Assembly (NCBI RefSeq): GCF_900111155.1
Contig: NZ_FOGG01000004.1
Span: forward strand, 240,010 to 280,432
DNA: 40,423 nucleotides
Source: Pedobacter rhizosphaerae
GTDB taxonomy: Bacteria > Bacteroidota > Bacteroidia > Sphingobacteriales > Sphingobacteriaceae
Reading direction: 5' to 3'
Positions 9,601 through 17,275 of the stretch are shown piece after piece. Within the stretch, counting starts at the first letter, position 1; each line of letters begins with the position of its first letter. The position numbers and the translations under genes were made by a program. Below the pieces are notes generated by a model, which saw only the letters and a program-made list of their open reading frames with translations, ran no database searches and was not told the origin of the DNA.

Positions 9601-9862
9601 GACCTCTTTTGCCTTTATCTTAGGTTTATTACCATTGATGCTTTCTTCAGGTGTAGGTGCTTCCGGTAACAAATCAATTGGTACAGGTGCCGTTGGGGGG
9701 ATGTTAATTGGAACGATCTTCGGGGTATTCGTAATCCCGGCATTATTTATCGTTTTCCAAACTTTACAAGAAAAAGTGAGTAATAAATCTCCTTTCGAAG
9801 AAGGTATAGACCGTGAGCAAACAGAAGAAGAGTATGAATTAGCTGTTAATCGCGAACATTAA
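6686..9862 (+). CDS. RND efflux pump permease (HAE1/AcrB family)
   Basis: This inner-membrane proton-driven drug exporter has 1058 residues, full length for the HAE1 family. It begins MFKKFIERP and has the twelve-helix, two-fold repeated layout: TM1 at about 10-30, a periplasmic porter domain, the TM2-6 bundle from about 340, then a second large loop and TM7-12. The proton-relay aspartates are present as D405-D406 in TM4 (GIVVDDAIVV), equivalent to AcrB D407/D408, and the TM10 lysine is in LLAKNAILIVEY. The N-terminal PVSQYPEIAPPTV is typical of multidrug (not heavy-metal) pumps. The C-terminus is acidic. It is co-transcribed with the adaptor and channel genes. Substrate range is unknown. Confidence 0.97.
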   Translation: MFKKFIERPVLSTVISIIIVILGVLGLATLPVSQYPEIAPPTVQVSTSYQGANADVVMNSVVVPLEEQINGVEDMTYMTSTASNDGSATITVNFKLGTNPDLAAVNVQNRVARATSLLPAEVTKSGVITAKRQASNVLIFAIYSDDPSYDQTFLQNYANINIIPQIKRINGVGDASAFGTLDYTMRIWLKPDVMATYGLVPNDINVALAEQNIEAAPGQFGEQGNQAFQYTLKYTGRLKDEVEFSNIIIKADANGQILRLKDVARIELGAQSYASSVKFNGKPALGIAINQTAGSNAKEVIENSIKTLDEAQKSFPKGVHYTTLVNVNDFLDASIEKVIHTLVEAFILVFLVVFIFLQDFRSTLIPAISVPVAIIGTFFFLSLFGFTINLLTLFALVLAIGIVVDDAIVVVEAVHAKLDAGYKDAKKATIDAMDDISGAIISITLVMAAVFIPVSFIQGSSGVFYKQFGLTLAISIILSAINALTLSPALCALFLKPHQEDHQKSKNFLHRFYDAFNTSFDAVTAKYKKSVSFLSKAKWVVGLIIAFFTVALIWTMNTTPKGFVPNEDLGTVMSDISLPAGTSQEETNVIISKIDSVAKTVPEIKYVLRVVGRSMISGSGSSYGMVIARLTPWNERKRDVKAIIGELFAKTAGIKGARIIFFAPPTIQGFGTSGGFEFQLQDKTGGDIKKFNEIGNGFLAALSKRPEIQYASTSFNPNFPQYQIEVNVAKVKQAGLTVNDVLGVLQGYYGGVYASNFNKFGKQFRVMYQADAQYRANQQSLTSIFVRTTTGTMAPVSEFITLTKVYGPQAISRFNLFTSISVTGNPNPGYSSGDALAAVQEEAAKHLPAGYGYEFSGLSREEMSSGSQTIFIFLLCVIFVYFLLAAQYESYILPLAVLISLPVGLAGVFVFDKIFGIDNNIYTQITLIMLVGLLAKNAILIVEYAVDRRKKGMSIVNAAIDGATARLRPILMTSFAFILGLLPLMLSSGVGASGNKSIGTGAVGGMLIGTIFGVFVIPALFIVFQTLQEKVSNKSPFEEGIDREQTEEEYELAVNREH

Positions 9863-9872
9863 TTTTAAAAAC

Positions 9873-11273
9873 ATGAAATTCAGATATAAGCATTCATTTT
9901 TAATAGGTTTTGCCATCCTGAGCTTAAGCGCATGTGTAACTAAAAAATACAACCGCCCTCAAGTAACCAGCGAAGGTCTTTACCGAGACAACAATACCAG
10001 CGATACCGCAACAATGGCTGATATTCCCTGGAAAAGTCTTTTTTCAGATACTACATTACAATCCCTTATCCAGGAAGGTATTAATCAGAACCTGGATTTA
10101 AAGCAGGCTATAGAACGCATTAAGATCTCTGAAGCTACCCTTCGACAAAGTCGTGCAGCCTTTTTGCCAAGCTTACAGGGCGATTTATCGGTTACGGATG
10201 CAAAACAATCCGCTGCAGCATTAAACTTCCCGCCGGGGATTAATATTAATCTGGAAACACAAACCTACAGGGCCCAGTTAAGTACAGCCTGGGAAGCCGA
10301 CATTTGGGGTAAATTAAGCAGTGCGAAGCGCGCTGCATACGCCACCCTAATACAAAGTGATGCGGCCAAGAGAGCTGTTCAAACGCAGTTAATTGCAACG
10401 ATTGCAAATAGTTATTATACCCTTCTTGCTTTAGACAAGCAATTAGCGATTACACAAGAAACCATTAAAATTCGTCGTAAAGATGTAGAAACCGTTAAAG
10501 CCTTAAAAGAGGGTGCTGTGGTTAATGGGGCGGCTGTTGTACAAAGCGAAGCCAATTTGTACGCTGCAGAGGTAAGCTTACCTGACCTTAAACGCAGTAT
10601 TAAAGAAGCGGAAAACGCTTTAAGTGTAGTTTTAGCGAAGGCACCTGGGGCCATTAACCGTACAACCATCGATCAGCAGGTTCCTTATTCCAATTTGCAA
10701 ACTGGTATCTCGGCTCAATTGCTACAAAATCGTCCTGATGTAATTGCGGCTGAGTATGGATTCAGATCAGCATTTGAGAACACCAACGTTGCTAAAACCT
10801 ATTTCTATCCTGCTTTAACTTTAACTGCATCAGGGGGTTTATCCAGCCTCCAGTTGAAAAACTTTTTTGACAACTCTATCTTTTATAATTTAGTTGGCGG
10901 AATTACTCAACCCATTTTTGCTAAAGGACAAAATAAAGCCCGCTTAAAAACGGCACAGGCTCAGCAGCAACAAGCTTTTTATACTTTCCAGCAAACCTTG
11001 TTAACTGGTGGACAGGAAGTTTCCAATGCTTTGTATGCGTATCAAACAGCAGTTGAAAAAGAGGAAGCAAGAGCAAAACAAATTGCTTCTTTAACTAAAG
11101 CGGTAGATTTTACGAAAGAATTATTGCGCTATAGTTCGGCAACGAATTATACTGACGTTTTAACTTCTGAACAAAGTTTACTTACAGCTCAATTGAGTGG
11201 TATAAACGATAAATTACAAAAACTCCAATCGGTGGTTAACCTTTACCGTGCCCTTGGTGGCGGTTGGAAATAA
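9873..11273 (+). CDS. RND outer-membrane channel lipoprotein (TolC/NodT family)
   Basis: This is the exit duct of the tripartite pump. The 466-residue protein starts with a lipoprotein signal (lipobox LSAC, Cys21) and follows with the characteristic tyrosine (KKYNRPQ). Two repeated helical TolC/OEP domains follow, rich in Ala/Gln coiled-coil segments. The second has the hallmark LLQNRPDVIAAE at about 285-296, and the C-terminal NLYRALGGGW is classic for OprM/NodT proteins. It begins 10 bp after the pump stop codon, so it is almost certainly translated from the same mRNA. A terminator 26 bp downstream closes the operon. Confidence 0.96.
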   Translation: MKFRYKHSFLIGFAILSLSACVTKKYNRPQVTSEGLYRDNNTSDTATMADIPWKSLFSDTTLQSLIQEGINQNLDLKQAIERIKISEATLRQSRAAFLPSLQGDLSVTDAKQSAAALNFPPGININLETQTYRAQLSTAWEADIWGKLSSAKRAAYATLIQSDAAKRAVQTQLIATIANSYYTLLALDKQLAITQETIKIRRKDVETVKALKEGAVVNGAAVVQSEANLYAAEVSLPDLKRSIKEAENALSVVLAKAPGAINRTTIDQQVPYSNLQTGISAQLLQNRPDVIAAEYGFRSAFENTNVAKTYFYPALTLTASGGLSSLQLKNFFDNSIFYNLVGGITQPIFAKGQNKARLKTAQAQQQQAFYTFQQTLLTGGQEVSNALYAYQTAVEKEEARAKQIASLTKAVDFTKELLRYSSATNYTDVLTSEQSLLTAQLSGINDKLQKLQSVVNLYRALGGGWK

Positions 11274-11298
11274 CTTCTTACCTCCCATAATTTTACTT

Positions 11299-11327
11299 CG
11301 GCATCCTGATTTCAGGGTGCCGTTTTT
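11299..11327 (+). terminator. Terminator of the RND operon
   Basis: CGGCATCCTG and CAGGGTGCCG form a 10-bp stem (one G-T wobble) with a 4-nt loop, followed by TTTTT at 11323-11327. Confidence 0.88.
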
Positions 11328-11365
11328 GTTTATAATGAATCTCATTATTGACCAAGCTTTTTTAC

Positions 11366-11373
11366 TATTTTTG
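11366..11373 (+). promoter_or_regulatory. -7 box just upstream of the nucleoid-associated gene
   Basis: TATTTTTG matches TAnnTTTG and ends only 5 bp before the ATG at 11379. A TTG lies at 11348-11350 (15-bp gap). A transcript starting 6-7 nt after the box would be leaderless or nearly so. Confidence 0.45.
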
Positions 11374-11378
11374 CCGCC

Positions 11379-12437
11379 ATGATATCATTTTTCGAAGCCT
11401 CGCTAAAACACCTTTCCATTCACCATACGGGTAATAAATTAGTAGAAGAGTATTATAAACTGAGTGATGCTCCCTTAAAAATAGAGGATGAGTTGCTGGG
11501 AAACCTTCTAATGCAATATTTTCTTAAACCCTTCGAAAAAGTAAATGAAGTCTATCATCTTTATCACCCCAACGATAATTTGAATCTCAATGAAGTATAT
11601 CATTTCGTTCATGAAATTTTCGAAAACAACGCTCTTTTTCATGAAGATTCTCAACAGCTTGCCAAGCACTTATATGAGGTAGCCAACCATCCCAAAATTA
11701 AATCGGGAGAACTTTATGTGGCCTACTTTGAAAAAGTTCAGATAGAAGGAGAACAATTGGATGTAATAGGGATTTTTAAATCAGAAAATAAAGATACCTA
11801 CCTTAAAGTTTATCCGGAACAGGATGGCTTTGGGATGAGTTACGAGCAGGAAGCCATTAGCATTAATAAACTCGACAAAGGCTGTTTGATTTTTAATACC
11901 AACGTTGAGGAGGGGTATAAAGTTGTGGTAATTGACCAAACGAAAAGCAATAATGAATCGGCTGTTTACTGGAAGGATGAATTCCTAAAACTCAGGGTTC
12001 GAAATGACAGCTATAACCAAACGAACAATGTGCTAGGCGTTTATAAAAATTTCGTCACTCAGAAACTAGACGATGAGTACGAGATTAGCAAAGCTGATAA
12101 AATCGACCTTTTAAATCGCTCAATGAAGTATTTCAAAGAGAAGGAAACATTTGATATTGAAGAATTCGGCCAGGAAGTTATCGGTAATGATGAAGGCATA
12201 GAATCTTTTAAAAACTTCAAAAAGAGCTACGAGCAAGAATTTGATAGCCCCATTGCAGATAGCTTTGAAATCGCCGAGGCCGCTGTTAAGAAGCAGGCGA
12301 GGGTTTATAAAACTGTATTAAAGCTCGACAAAAACTTCCACATTTACATTCATGGCAATAAAGAACTGATTGAAAAGGGCTATGATGATGACAAATCTAT
12401 GAATTTTTATAAGGTGTATTTTAGGGAAGAGGAGTAA
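11379..12437 (+). CDS. Nucleoid-associated protein (NdpA/YejK family)
   Basis: The 352-residue protein matches the 37-kDa nucleoid-associated family in length and layout. It has an N-terminal region with LSIHHTGNK, a central beta-rich part with the typical 'AYFEKVQIEGEQLDVIGIF' style strand pair (about 114-132), and KLDKGCLIFN (about 168-177) before a helical C-terminal half ending with a positively charged strand. Members bind DNA and associate with the bacterial chromosome; their exact role is not settled. It is monocistronic, with a promoter box abutting the start codon and a repeat block directly after the stop. Confidence 0.85.
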   Translation: MISFFEASLKHLSIHHTGNKLVEEYYKLSDAPLKIEDELLGNLLMQYFLKPFEKVNEVYHLYHPNDNLNLNEVYHFVHEIFENNALFHEDSQQLAKHLYEVANHPKIKSGELYVAYFEKVQIEGEQLDVIGIFKSENKDTYLKVYPEQDGFGMSYEQEAISINKLDKGCLIFNTNVEEGYKVVVIDQTKSNNESAVYWKDEFLKLRVRNDSYNQTNNVLGVYKNFVTQKLDDEYEISKADKIDLLNRSMKYFKEKETFDIEEFGQEVIGNDEGIESFKNFKKSYEQEFDSPIADSFEIAEAAVKKQARVYKTVLKLDKNFHIYIHGNKELIEKGYDDDKSMNFYKVYFREEE

Positions 12438-12678
12438 TTTAGTCCTGAGTCTGGAGTCTGGAGCCTCCAGTATAGCGTATCAGCAATCGACTTAGGACTG
12501 AGGACTTTAGACTCCGGACTAAATTCAATCCTGTCCGTCGAGTTCCGCAGGAGTTCTACGGATTGTTTAATGGAGAGAGTCTTTGACTCGGTTTAATTAA
12601 TGTTGAGTTATGAAACTCAACGCTATGTTGTAATCCGTAGAGGCGCTGCGCTTAACTCTACGGACAGGCTAGGGAGTA
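12437..12678. repeat. 242-bp palindromic repeat unit, copy 1
   Basis: The unit has a left part full of GAGTCTGG/CCAGACTC-type words and a right part forming a long imperfect hairpin. The outer arms CCTGTCCGT (12530-12538) and ACGGACAGG (12660-12668) enclose CTACGGATT/AATCCGTAG arms. In the centre lies GTTGAGTT (12602-12609) paired with AACTCAAC (12614-12621). No open reading frame of note lies in it. The next 242 bp repeat it with about 95% identity by eye. Confidence 0.85.
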
Positions 12679-12912
12679 GTTTAGTTCTGAGTCTGGAATC
12701 TGGAGCCTCCAGTATAGCGTATCAGCAACCGACTTATGACTGAGGACTTTAGACTCCGGACTAAATTCAATCCTGTCCGTCGAGTTCCGCAGGAGTTCTA
12801 TGGATTGTTTAATGGAGGAGAGTCTTGGACTCGGTTTAAGTAATGTTGAGTTATGAAACTCAACGGTATGTTGTAATCCGTAGAGGCGCTGCGCTTAACT
12901 CTACGGACAGGG
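12679..12912. repeat. 242-bp palindromic repeat unit, copy 2
   Basis: This is the second tandem copy, offset by 242-243 bp, with a handful of substitutions and one inserted base. The outer hairpin arms fall at 12772-12780 and 12903-12911. Paired-base changes between copies look few, so the duplication is recent. Confidence 0.85.
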
Positions 12913-13037
12913 TAGTTAAGCACGTACTTTGATGAGACTCAGGACTAATTACTTCAGACTCCAGACTAAATTCATTCGGTCCTCAGTCTGGAGACCAATC
13001 TAGCGTCTCTTATCTCATATCTCACATCTAAAAAACA
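12913..13037. repeat. Degenerate GAGTCTGG-type repeat remnant
   Basis: Words such as GAGACTCAGGACTAA, CAGACTCCAGACTAAATTCA and CCTCAGTCTGGAG repeat the left part of the 242-bp unit in broken form, down to the end of the DUF58 gene. The whole 600-bp gap 12438-13037 is therefore repeat-derived and shows no gene. Confidence 0.6.
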
Positions 13038-14384
13038 CTAAATCCGCTGTCTGGCTTTAAGTGCCAAATATTCGTTAACCACATTAACAGTTAGATCTTG
13101 CGGTGCTGTGAGCAGGCTTAAAATGCCATGTTTAGCTAATTCTTTAACCATTACCTTTTTCTCATAAGCAAATTTTTCAGCTATAGTTTTAATATAGATT
13201 CCTTCCACATCTGCCGCAGGTTCCTGGCTTAGCGCCTTTAATGTTGTATTCTCAAAAAATACCACTAAGAGCAAGTGGAATTTGGCAATTCTTTTTAAGA
13301 AGGGCAATTGTCTTTCCAAGGCAGACATACTTTCGAAATTGGTAAAGAAAACCACCAGGCTTCTTTGCTTTAGTGTTGACCTTACACTCATGTACAGTGC
13401 CTCCATATCTGTTTCTAGATATCTTGTTTTCTCCTTGTACAGCACCTCCATAATTCGGTTGAGCTGCGTAGGTTTTCGATCTGCAGGCACAATACTTCCG
13501 GTTTTTTCAGCAATAGTAATCAGTCCTGCTTTATCTTCCTTAACCAAAGCTACACTACTTAAAATCAAGCTGGCGTTAATGGCATAATCCAGCAATGATA
13601 ATCCCTCAAAAGGCATTTTCATTGCCCTCGATTTATCAATCACACAATAAATATGCTGGGCCTTTTCATCGGTATAAGAATTAACCATCAAATCGCCTTT
13701 TCTGGCCGTTGCTTTCCAGTTAATGGTACGGTAATCATCTCCGGCTACATAATTTTTAACCTGATCGAACTCCATGCTATGCCCTATTCTCCGGATTTTC
13801 TTTAGCCCAATCTCTGTTAACCGGTTAGAAACGGCTAATAATTCATATTGCCTCAATTTCAGGAAAGAAGGATATACGGGAACCGTTTTGTAAACCCCAA
13901 TATTAAATCTTCTGTTGATTAATCCAATAGGCGATTGAACATACAATCTGGTCTGGCCAAACTCGTACTCGCCCCGCTTGGTTGGTTTTAGCTGATAGCT
14001 GATTGTTTTATTTTCTCTGGCCGCGAGCGAAGTGGAAAACCACAAATCCCGTTTTTGAAACTGGAAGGGAATTTCGTCGATAATTCCAATTTTCACCTCA
14101 AAAGCATAAAAATTTTCCAGATAGATTTTCAGCTCATTATCATCCCCATTGCTTAAACGCTCGGGAATCTCCCTACGCAAGAAAACAGCCTTTTCTGTAC
14201 AATACAATAATAAAAGATCAACGCAGAGCAGGATGAGCAGTACGCCAAAAAAGAAATAGGGAAGATCGCCCAAAAAAGGCATGAAAAAAGAAAATACAAA
14301 CAGGGTAACGCATGCGCCAAGCCCTATAAACAAGCGCTTGTTTAAAAATAAATCTGTATAATATTTTCTAAAAAATGATTTCAT
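13038..14384 (-). CDS. DUF58 domain protein (MoxR partner)
   Basis: The 448-residue protein has two N-terminal membrane helices (about 17-60), a beta-sandwich segment and then the DUF58 hallmark GDDYRTINWKATARKGDL (about 213-230), leading into a von Willebrand A-like fold. The metal-site loop reads DKSRAM, so the third position of DxSxS is Ala and the MIDAS is probably incomplete. DUF58 proteins are almost always paired with MoxR ATPases. Here it is the last gene of a six-gene operon, 3 bp after moxR. It probably works as the client-binding or scaffold partner of MoxR at the inner membrane; the molecular role of this pair is inferred, not known. Confidence 0.92.
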   Translation of the reverse strand: MKSFFRKYYTDLFLNKRLFIGLGACVTLFVFSFFMPFLGDLPYFFFGVLLILLCVDLLLLYCTEKAVFLRREIPERLSNGDDNELKIYLENFYAFEVKIGIIDEIPFQFQKRDLWFSTSLAARENKTISYQLKPTKRGEYEFGQTRLYVQSPIGLINRRFNIGVYKTVPVYPSFLKLRQYELLAVSNRLTEIGLKKIRRIGHSMEFDQVKNYVAGDDYRTINWKATARKGDLMVNSYTDEKAQHIYCVIDKSRAMKMPFEGLSLLDYAINASLILSSVALVKEDKAGLITIAEKTGSIVPADRKPTQLNRIMEVLYKEKTRYLETDMEALYMSVRSTLKQRSLVVFFTNFESMSALERQLPFLKRIAKFHLLLVVFFENTTLKALSQEPAADVEGIYIKTIAEKFAYEKKVMVKELAKHGILSLLTAPQDLTVNVVNEYLALKARQRI

Positions 14385-14387
14385 CTT

Positions 14388-15365
14388 CTATCTCGGCACT
14401 TCAATTTTCTTGATAATCTGAGCAACGATATCGGATGGGGTAAGACCTTCCATTTCCTTTTCCGGGCTCAGCATAATCCGGTGAACCAAAACAGGGGTGG
14501 CCACTTTAATAATATCGTCTGGCGTTACAAAATCTCTTCCAGCCATGGCAGCAATGGCCTTTCCGGCATTAATTATGGCTAAAGAAGCGCGTGGTGATGC
14601 ACCTAAATATAACGACTTATTATTCCTGGTTTCGTGTACAATTTGGGCAGCATAAGCTAATAACTTAGGTTCTACAAATAATGCTTTTATGGTAGCCCTT
14701 AAGGTTTTTATCTGCTCAACACTTAATACGGCAGCAATCTCCTGAAGCTGGTTTTCTGTACGTTGCTGGTGCTGATTGGTCAAAATTTCTATCTCTTCTT
14801 CGAGTGTAGGATATTTCACCTCAATTTTAAATAGAAAGCGATCTAACTGTGCTTCAGGCAAACGATAAGTTCCTTCCTGCTCAATTGGATTTTGTGTAGC
14901 CAACACCATAAAAGGCTCTTCTAAATGGTAAGTATGGCCATCTACAGTGATTTGGCGTTCTTCCATAGCCTCAAACAATGCCGACTGTGTTTTAGCAGGT
15001 GCACGATTGATTTCATCAACAAGAATAATATTTCCAAAAATTGGACCTTTTCTAAATTGAAATTCAGCTGTTTTTGGGCTGAATACGGCTGTACCTAATA
15101 CATCAGAAGGCATTAAATCTGGTGTAAACTGAATCCTGGAAAATACTGCAGAAATACATTTCGCAATTAATTTTGCCGATAAAGTTTTGGCAACTCCCGG
15201 TACACCTTCCATCAAAAGATGTCCATCTGCCAGCAAGCCGGCAATCAATAAATCAATGGTATCCTTTTGTCCAACAATCACTTTACCTAAAGCTTCTTTA
15301 ATCTGCTCTACTGCAGCATTTAATTGGCTTAGATCTGTACGCTGGCTAAACATTTCTTGTTCCAT
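14388..15365 (-). CDS. MoxR family AAA+ ATPase
   Basis: The 325-residue AAA+ ATPase has Walker A GVPGVAKT (54-61), Walker B IILVDEIN (113-120, D117/E118), sensor-1 region LATQNPIEQEGTY and the downstream LPEAQLDRFLF typical of MoxR. These ATPases act as chaperones that mature or remodel membrane or metal-containing partner complexes, mostly those encoded beside them. It lies 2 bp after the DUF4350 gene and 3 bp before the DUF58 gene, so translation is tightly coupled. The client is unknown; the membrane proteins of this operon are the natural candidates. Confidence 0.96.
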   Translation of the reverse strand: MEQEMFSQRTDLSQLNAAVEQIKEALGKVIVGQKDTIDLLIAGLLADGHLLMEGVPGVAKTLSAKLIAKCISAVFSRIQFTPDLMPSDVLGTAVFSPKTAEFQFRKGPIFGNIILVDEINRAPAKTQSALFEAMEERQITVDGHTYHLEEPFMVLATQNPIEQEGTYRLPEAQLDRFLFKIEVKYPTLEEEIEILTNQHQQRTENQLQEIAAVLSVEQIKTLRATIKALFVEPKLLAYAAQIVHETRNNKSLYLGASPRASLAIINAGKAIAAMAGRDFVTPDDIIKVATPVLVHRIMLSPEKEMEGLTPSDIVAQIIKKIEVPR

Positions 15366-15367
15366 AT

Positions 15368-16549
15368 CTATTGGTCTTCTTTGTAAAATTGTTCTATTGT
15401 TTTATTAAGCGCTATCAGGTCATCATCACTCCACACCTGTAGATTTTGTAATTTACTTATGGTAATGCTTAACTGATTAACTGTTTCTGCCGATGCTCCC
15501 GAAACTCTACTTAAATGCAGTTTAAATTCTTCATCGAGATTTAGGGTTCGCATTCGGTATTTGTTGCGGATATATTCTAAAAAGTAGTTGACTTTTTTCT
15601 GTGCGATATCCTTATTATTACGTTGTTGATAGTAAACACGTCCTACCGTTTTGACAAATTCTACCGATGTATTAGTGGGACGGGATATTACAGGGATTAC
15701 GCGTTGACGGCGTTTTATTTCGAACAACACGAAAGCCAGTAAACCAAAAAGCGAAAGCAGGTAAGCCCAGCGCAGCTGGTCATATTTAAATACAAGCCGC
15801 AGCGGGGAGGTATCTACGGTGGATGGGCGCGTAAAATGTTCATCCCATATTAAATATTTGCCTTTTGGGAGATAGGAAAGTGCCTTCGAAACATAATCCG
15901 ATCCGGCCGGTTTAAGCAAACTATAATTGGTAAACAACTGAGGATTAGGCAAAATAAACAAACTGCCCTTACCGAAATTATACTGAATAAAATTCGCCTT
16001 CCCACTGTCATTTGTTCCTAAAACAGTAGCTTTTGCGGTATCAATCTTTGAAAAATATTGCCGACTGATTCCTCTATCAAAATTATAATTCTTATCTGCC
16101 TTTAACGAAGGATTTTTAAAATTAATCGTTGTCTTGTTTTTATTATTAATACCAAAATCAGATGAAATTGTAAGCTTTAAACCCTTTAGCAGTTCATGAT
16201 CAGCACCAAAAGCAGCTATAAATACATGATTCCCTCTTTCTATAAACTTGATCAGCTCTTTATAATCCAGTTTATCTGCCTTAACTTTCGATGCAATAAT
16301 CAGATAGTTTACTCCTGTGGCAGGACTTTCCTTTATCGTATTGTAAATGGGATGCTTTGATTTTTGAATCTTTACATCAGGAAAAACATCTTTTATCCGC
16401 TGATGCAAAATATAGGTGCCAAATGGGATCTTATCTTCTGTGAGATAGCTTGGAGCCCAGTTAGTGGCTTTGGGCTTGAAGTATTGAGCCACTAAGTAAA
16501 GGACCAAAAGAACGGCACTAATAATGAAGTACTTTTTCAATCCGCTCAT
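15368..16549 (-). CDS. DUF4350 domain membrane protein
   Basis: The 393-residue protein has an N-terminal membrane helix (about 7-23). An extracytoplasmic domain follows with the DUF4350 features: a GTYILHQR block near 45, a Rossmann-like YLIIASK and a GRGNHVFIAAFG-style loop, with FGKGSLFILPNPQLFTN around 193-208. A second helix lies at about 262-282, followed by a basic cytoplasmic tail. DUF4350 resembles glutamine-amidotransferase-like folds but no catalytic residues are claimed. It overlaps the upstream DUF4129 gene by 4 bp (ATGA), which implies translational coupling. Function is unknown; its place between DUF4129 and MoxR is the usual context of this domain. Confidence 0.88.
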   Translation of the reverse strand: MSGLKKYFIISAVLLVLYLVAQYFKPKATNWAPSYLTEDKIPFGTYILHQRIKDVFPDVKIQKSKHPIYNTIKESPATGVNYLIIASKVKADKLDYKELIKFIERGNHVFIAAFGADHELLKGLKLTISSDFGINNKNKTTINFKNPSLKADKNYNFDRGISRQYFSKIDTAKATVLGTNDSGKANFIQYNFGKGSLFILPNPQLFTNYSLLKPAGSDYVSKALSYLPKGKYLIWDEHFTRPSTVDTSPLRLVFKYDQLRWAYLLSLFGLLAFVLFEIKRRQRVIPVISRPTNTSVEFVKTVGRVYYQQRNNKDIAQKKVNYFLEYIRNKYRMRTLNLDEEFKLHLSRVSGASAETVNQLSITISKLQNLQVWSDDDLIALNKTIEQFYKEDQ

Positions 16550-17274
16550 ACCTTCGAAGAATTAAATTGTTGAAAGGATTGATGAACAGACTCGAAAGTA
16601 TTTTTATCTATAAAAAATTCGCCATACCAGATATACTCAAATTGCAATGTCAAATCAGAAAAAACCTCTCTTTTTTGCACATCCTGAATTTCGGAAACAT
16701 AGGCCCGATTGGTCTTATCGGGTAACCACGAAATAATCTTTTGATCACTCAATTGCTTCAATGTTTTCAAATAAAGCAAACGAACAGCCAGCCTGTAATT
16801 ATAGCTCTGTAAGGCTAATTCCAACTGCTCATCAAAGTTAATTTCATGAATATTCTCCAGTGTTTCTTCAAATGGAATATCTAAAGCCTTAGATTGCCCG
16901 GTCAATACCTTGTAATCTAATCCAACTAGCTTAATAACCAGAAAAATAACAATTACAATCACTAAACCGAGAAGTACATATTTAATCAATGAACCACTTA
17001 CCTTGTTTCTAAAGGCTCTTCCTATTAAATCCCATAGCCAATTCCAAAATCTATCCCAAAGGCTTAAACTTTCGGGTGGCACATCATCATAAATAAAATC
17101 TCTCTGCTTGCTATAAGCACTAACCTCAGCTGTATCTATTTTCCTGATTTCAACTTTGCCACTGTCTATTTTTACAACTTTTGCTGGCTTTTTACTTAAT
17201 TCTTTCTGGCCAAAGCACAGCCCTGTCATTAAAACCAAATTAATCAATAGAAAGAAGAGAAACCTTAACTGCAT
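16546..17274 (-). CDS. DUF4129 domain membrane protein
   Basis: I place the start at 17274, giving a 242-residue protein that begins MQLRFLFFLLINLVLMTGLC, a clean signal peptide, one base after the stop of the upstream gene. A frame-open start 57 bp further up would only add 19 residues with no signal character. After the signal peptide comes a periplasmic linker, a tryptophan-rich DRFWNWLWD motif (about 81-89), a membrane helix (about 103-126) and the cytoplasmic DUF4129 domain, ending with QFEYIWYGEF near the C-terminus. DUF4129 is usually the C-terminal part of transglutaminase-like membrane proteins; here it stands alone. It overlaps the next gene by 4 bp. Confidence 0.85.
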   Translation of the reverse strand: MQLRFLFFLLINLVLMTGLCFGQKELSKKPAKVVKIDSGKVEIRKIDTAEVSAYSKQRDFIYDDVPPESLSLWDRFWNWLWDLIGRAFRNKVSGSLIKYVLLGLVIVIVIFLVIKLVGLDYKVLTGQSKALDIPFEETLENIHEINFDEQLELALQSYNYRLAVRLLYLKTLKQLSDQKIISWLPDKTNRAYVSEIQDVQKREVFSDLTLQFEYIWYGEFFIDKNTFESVHQSFQQFNSSKV

Positions 17275-17275
17275 A

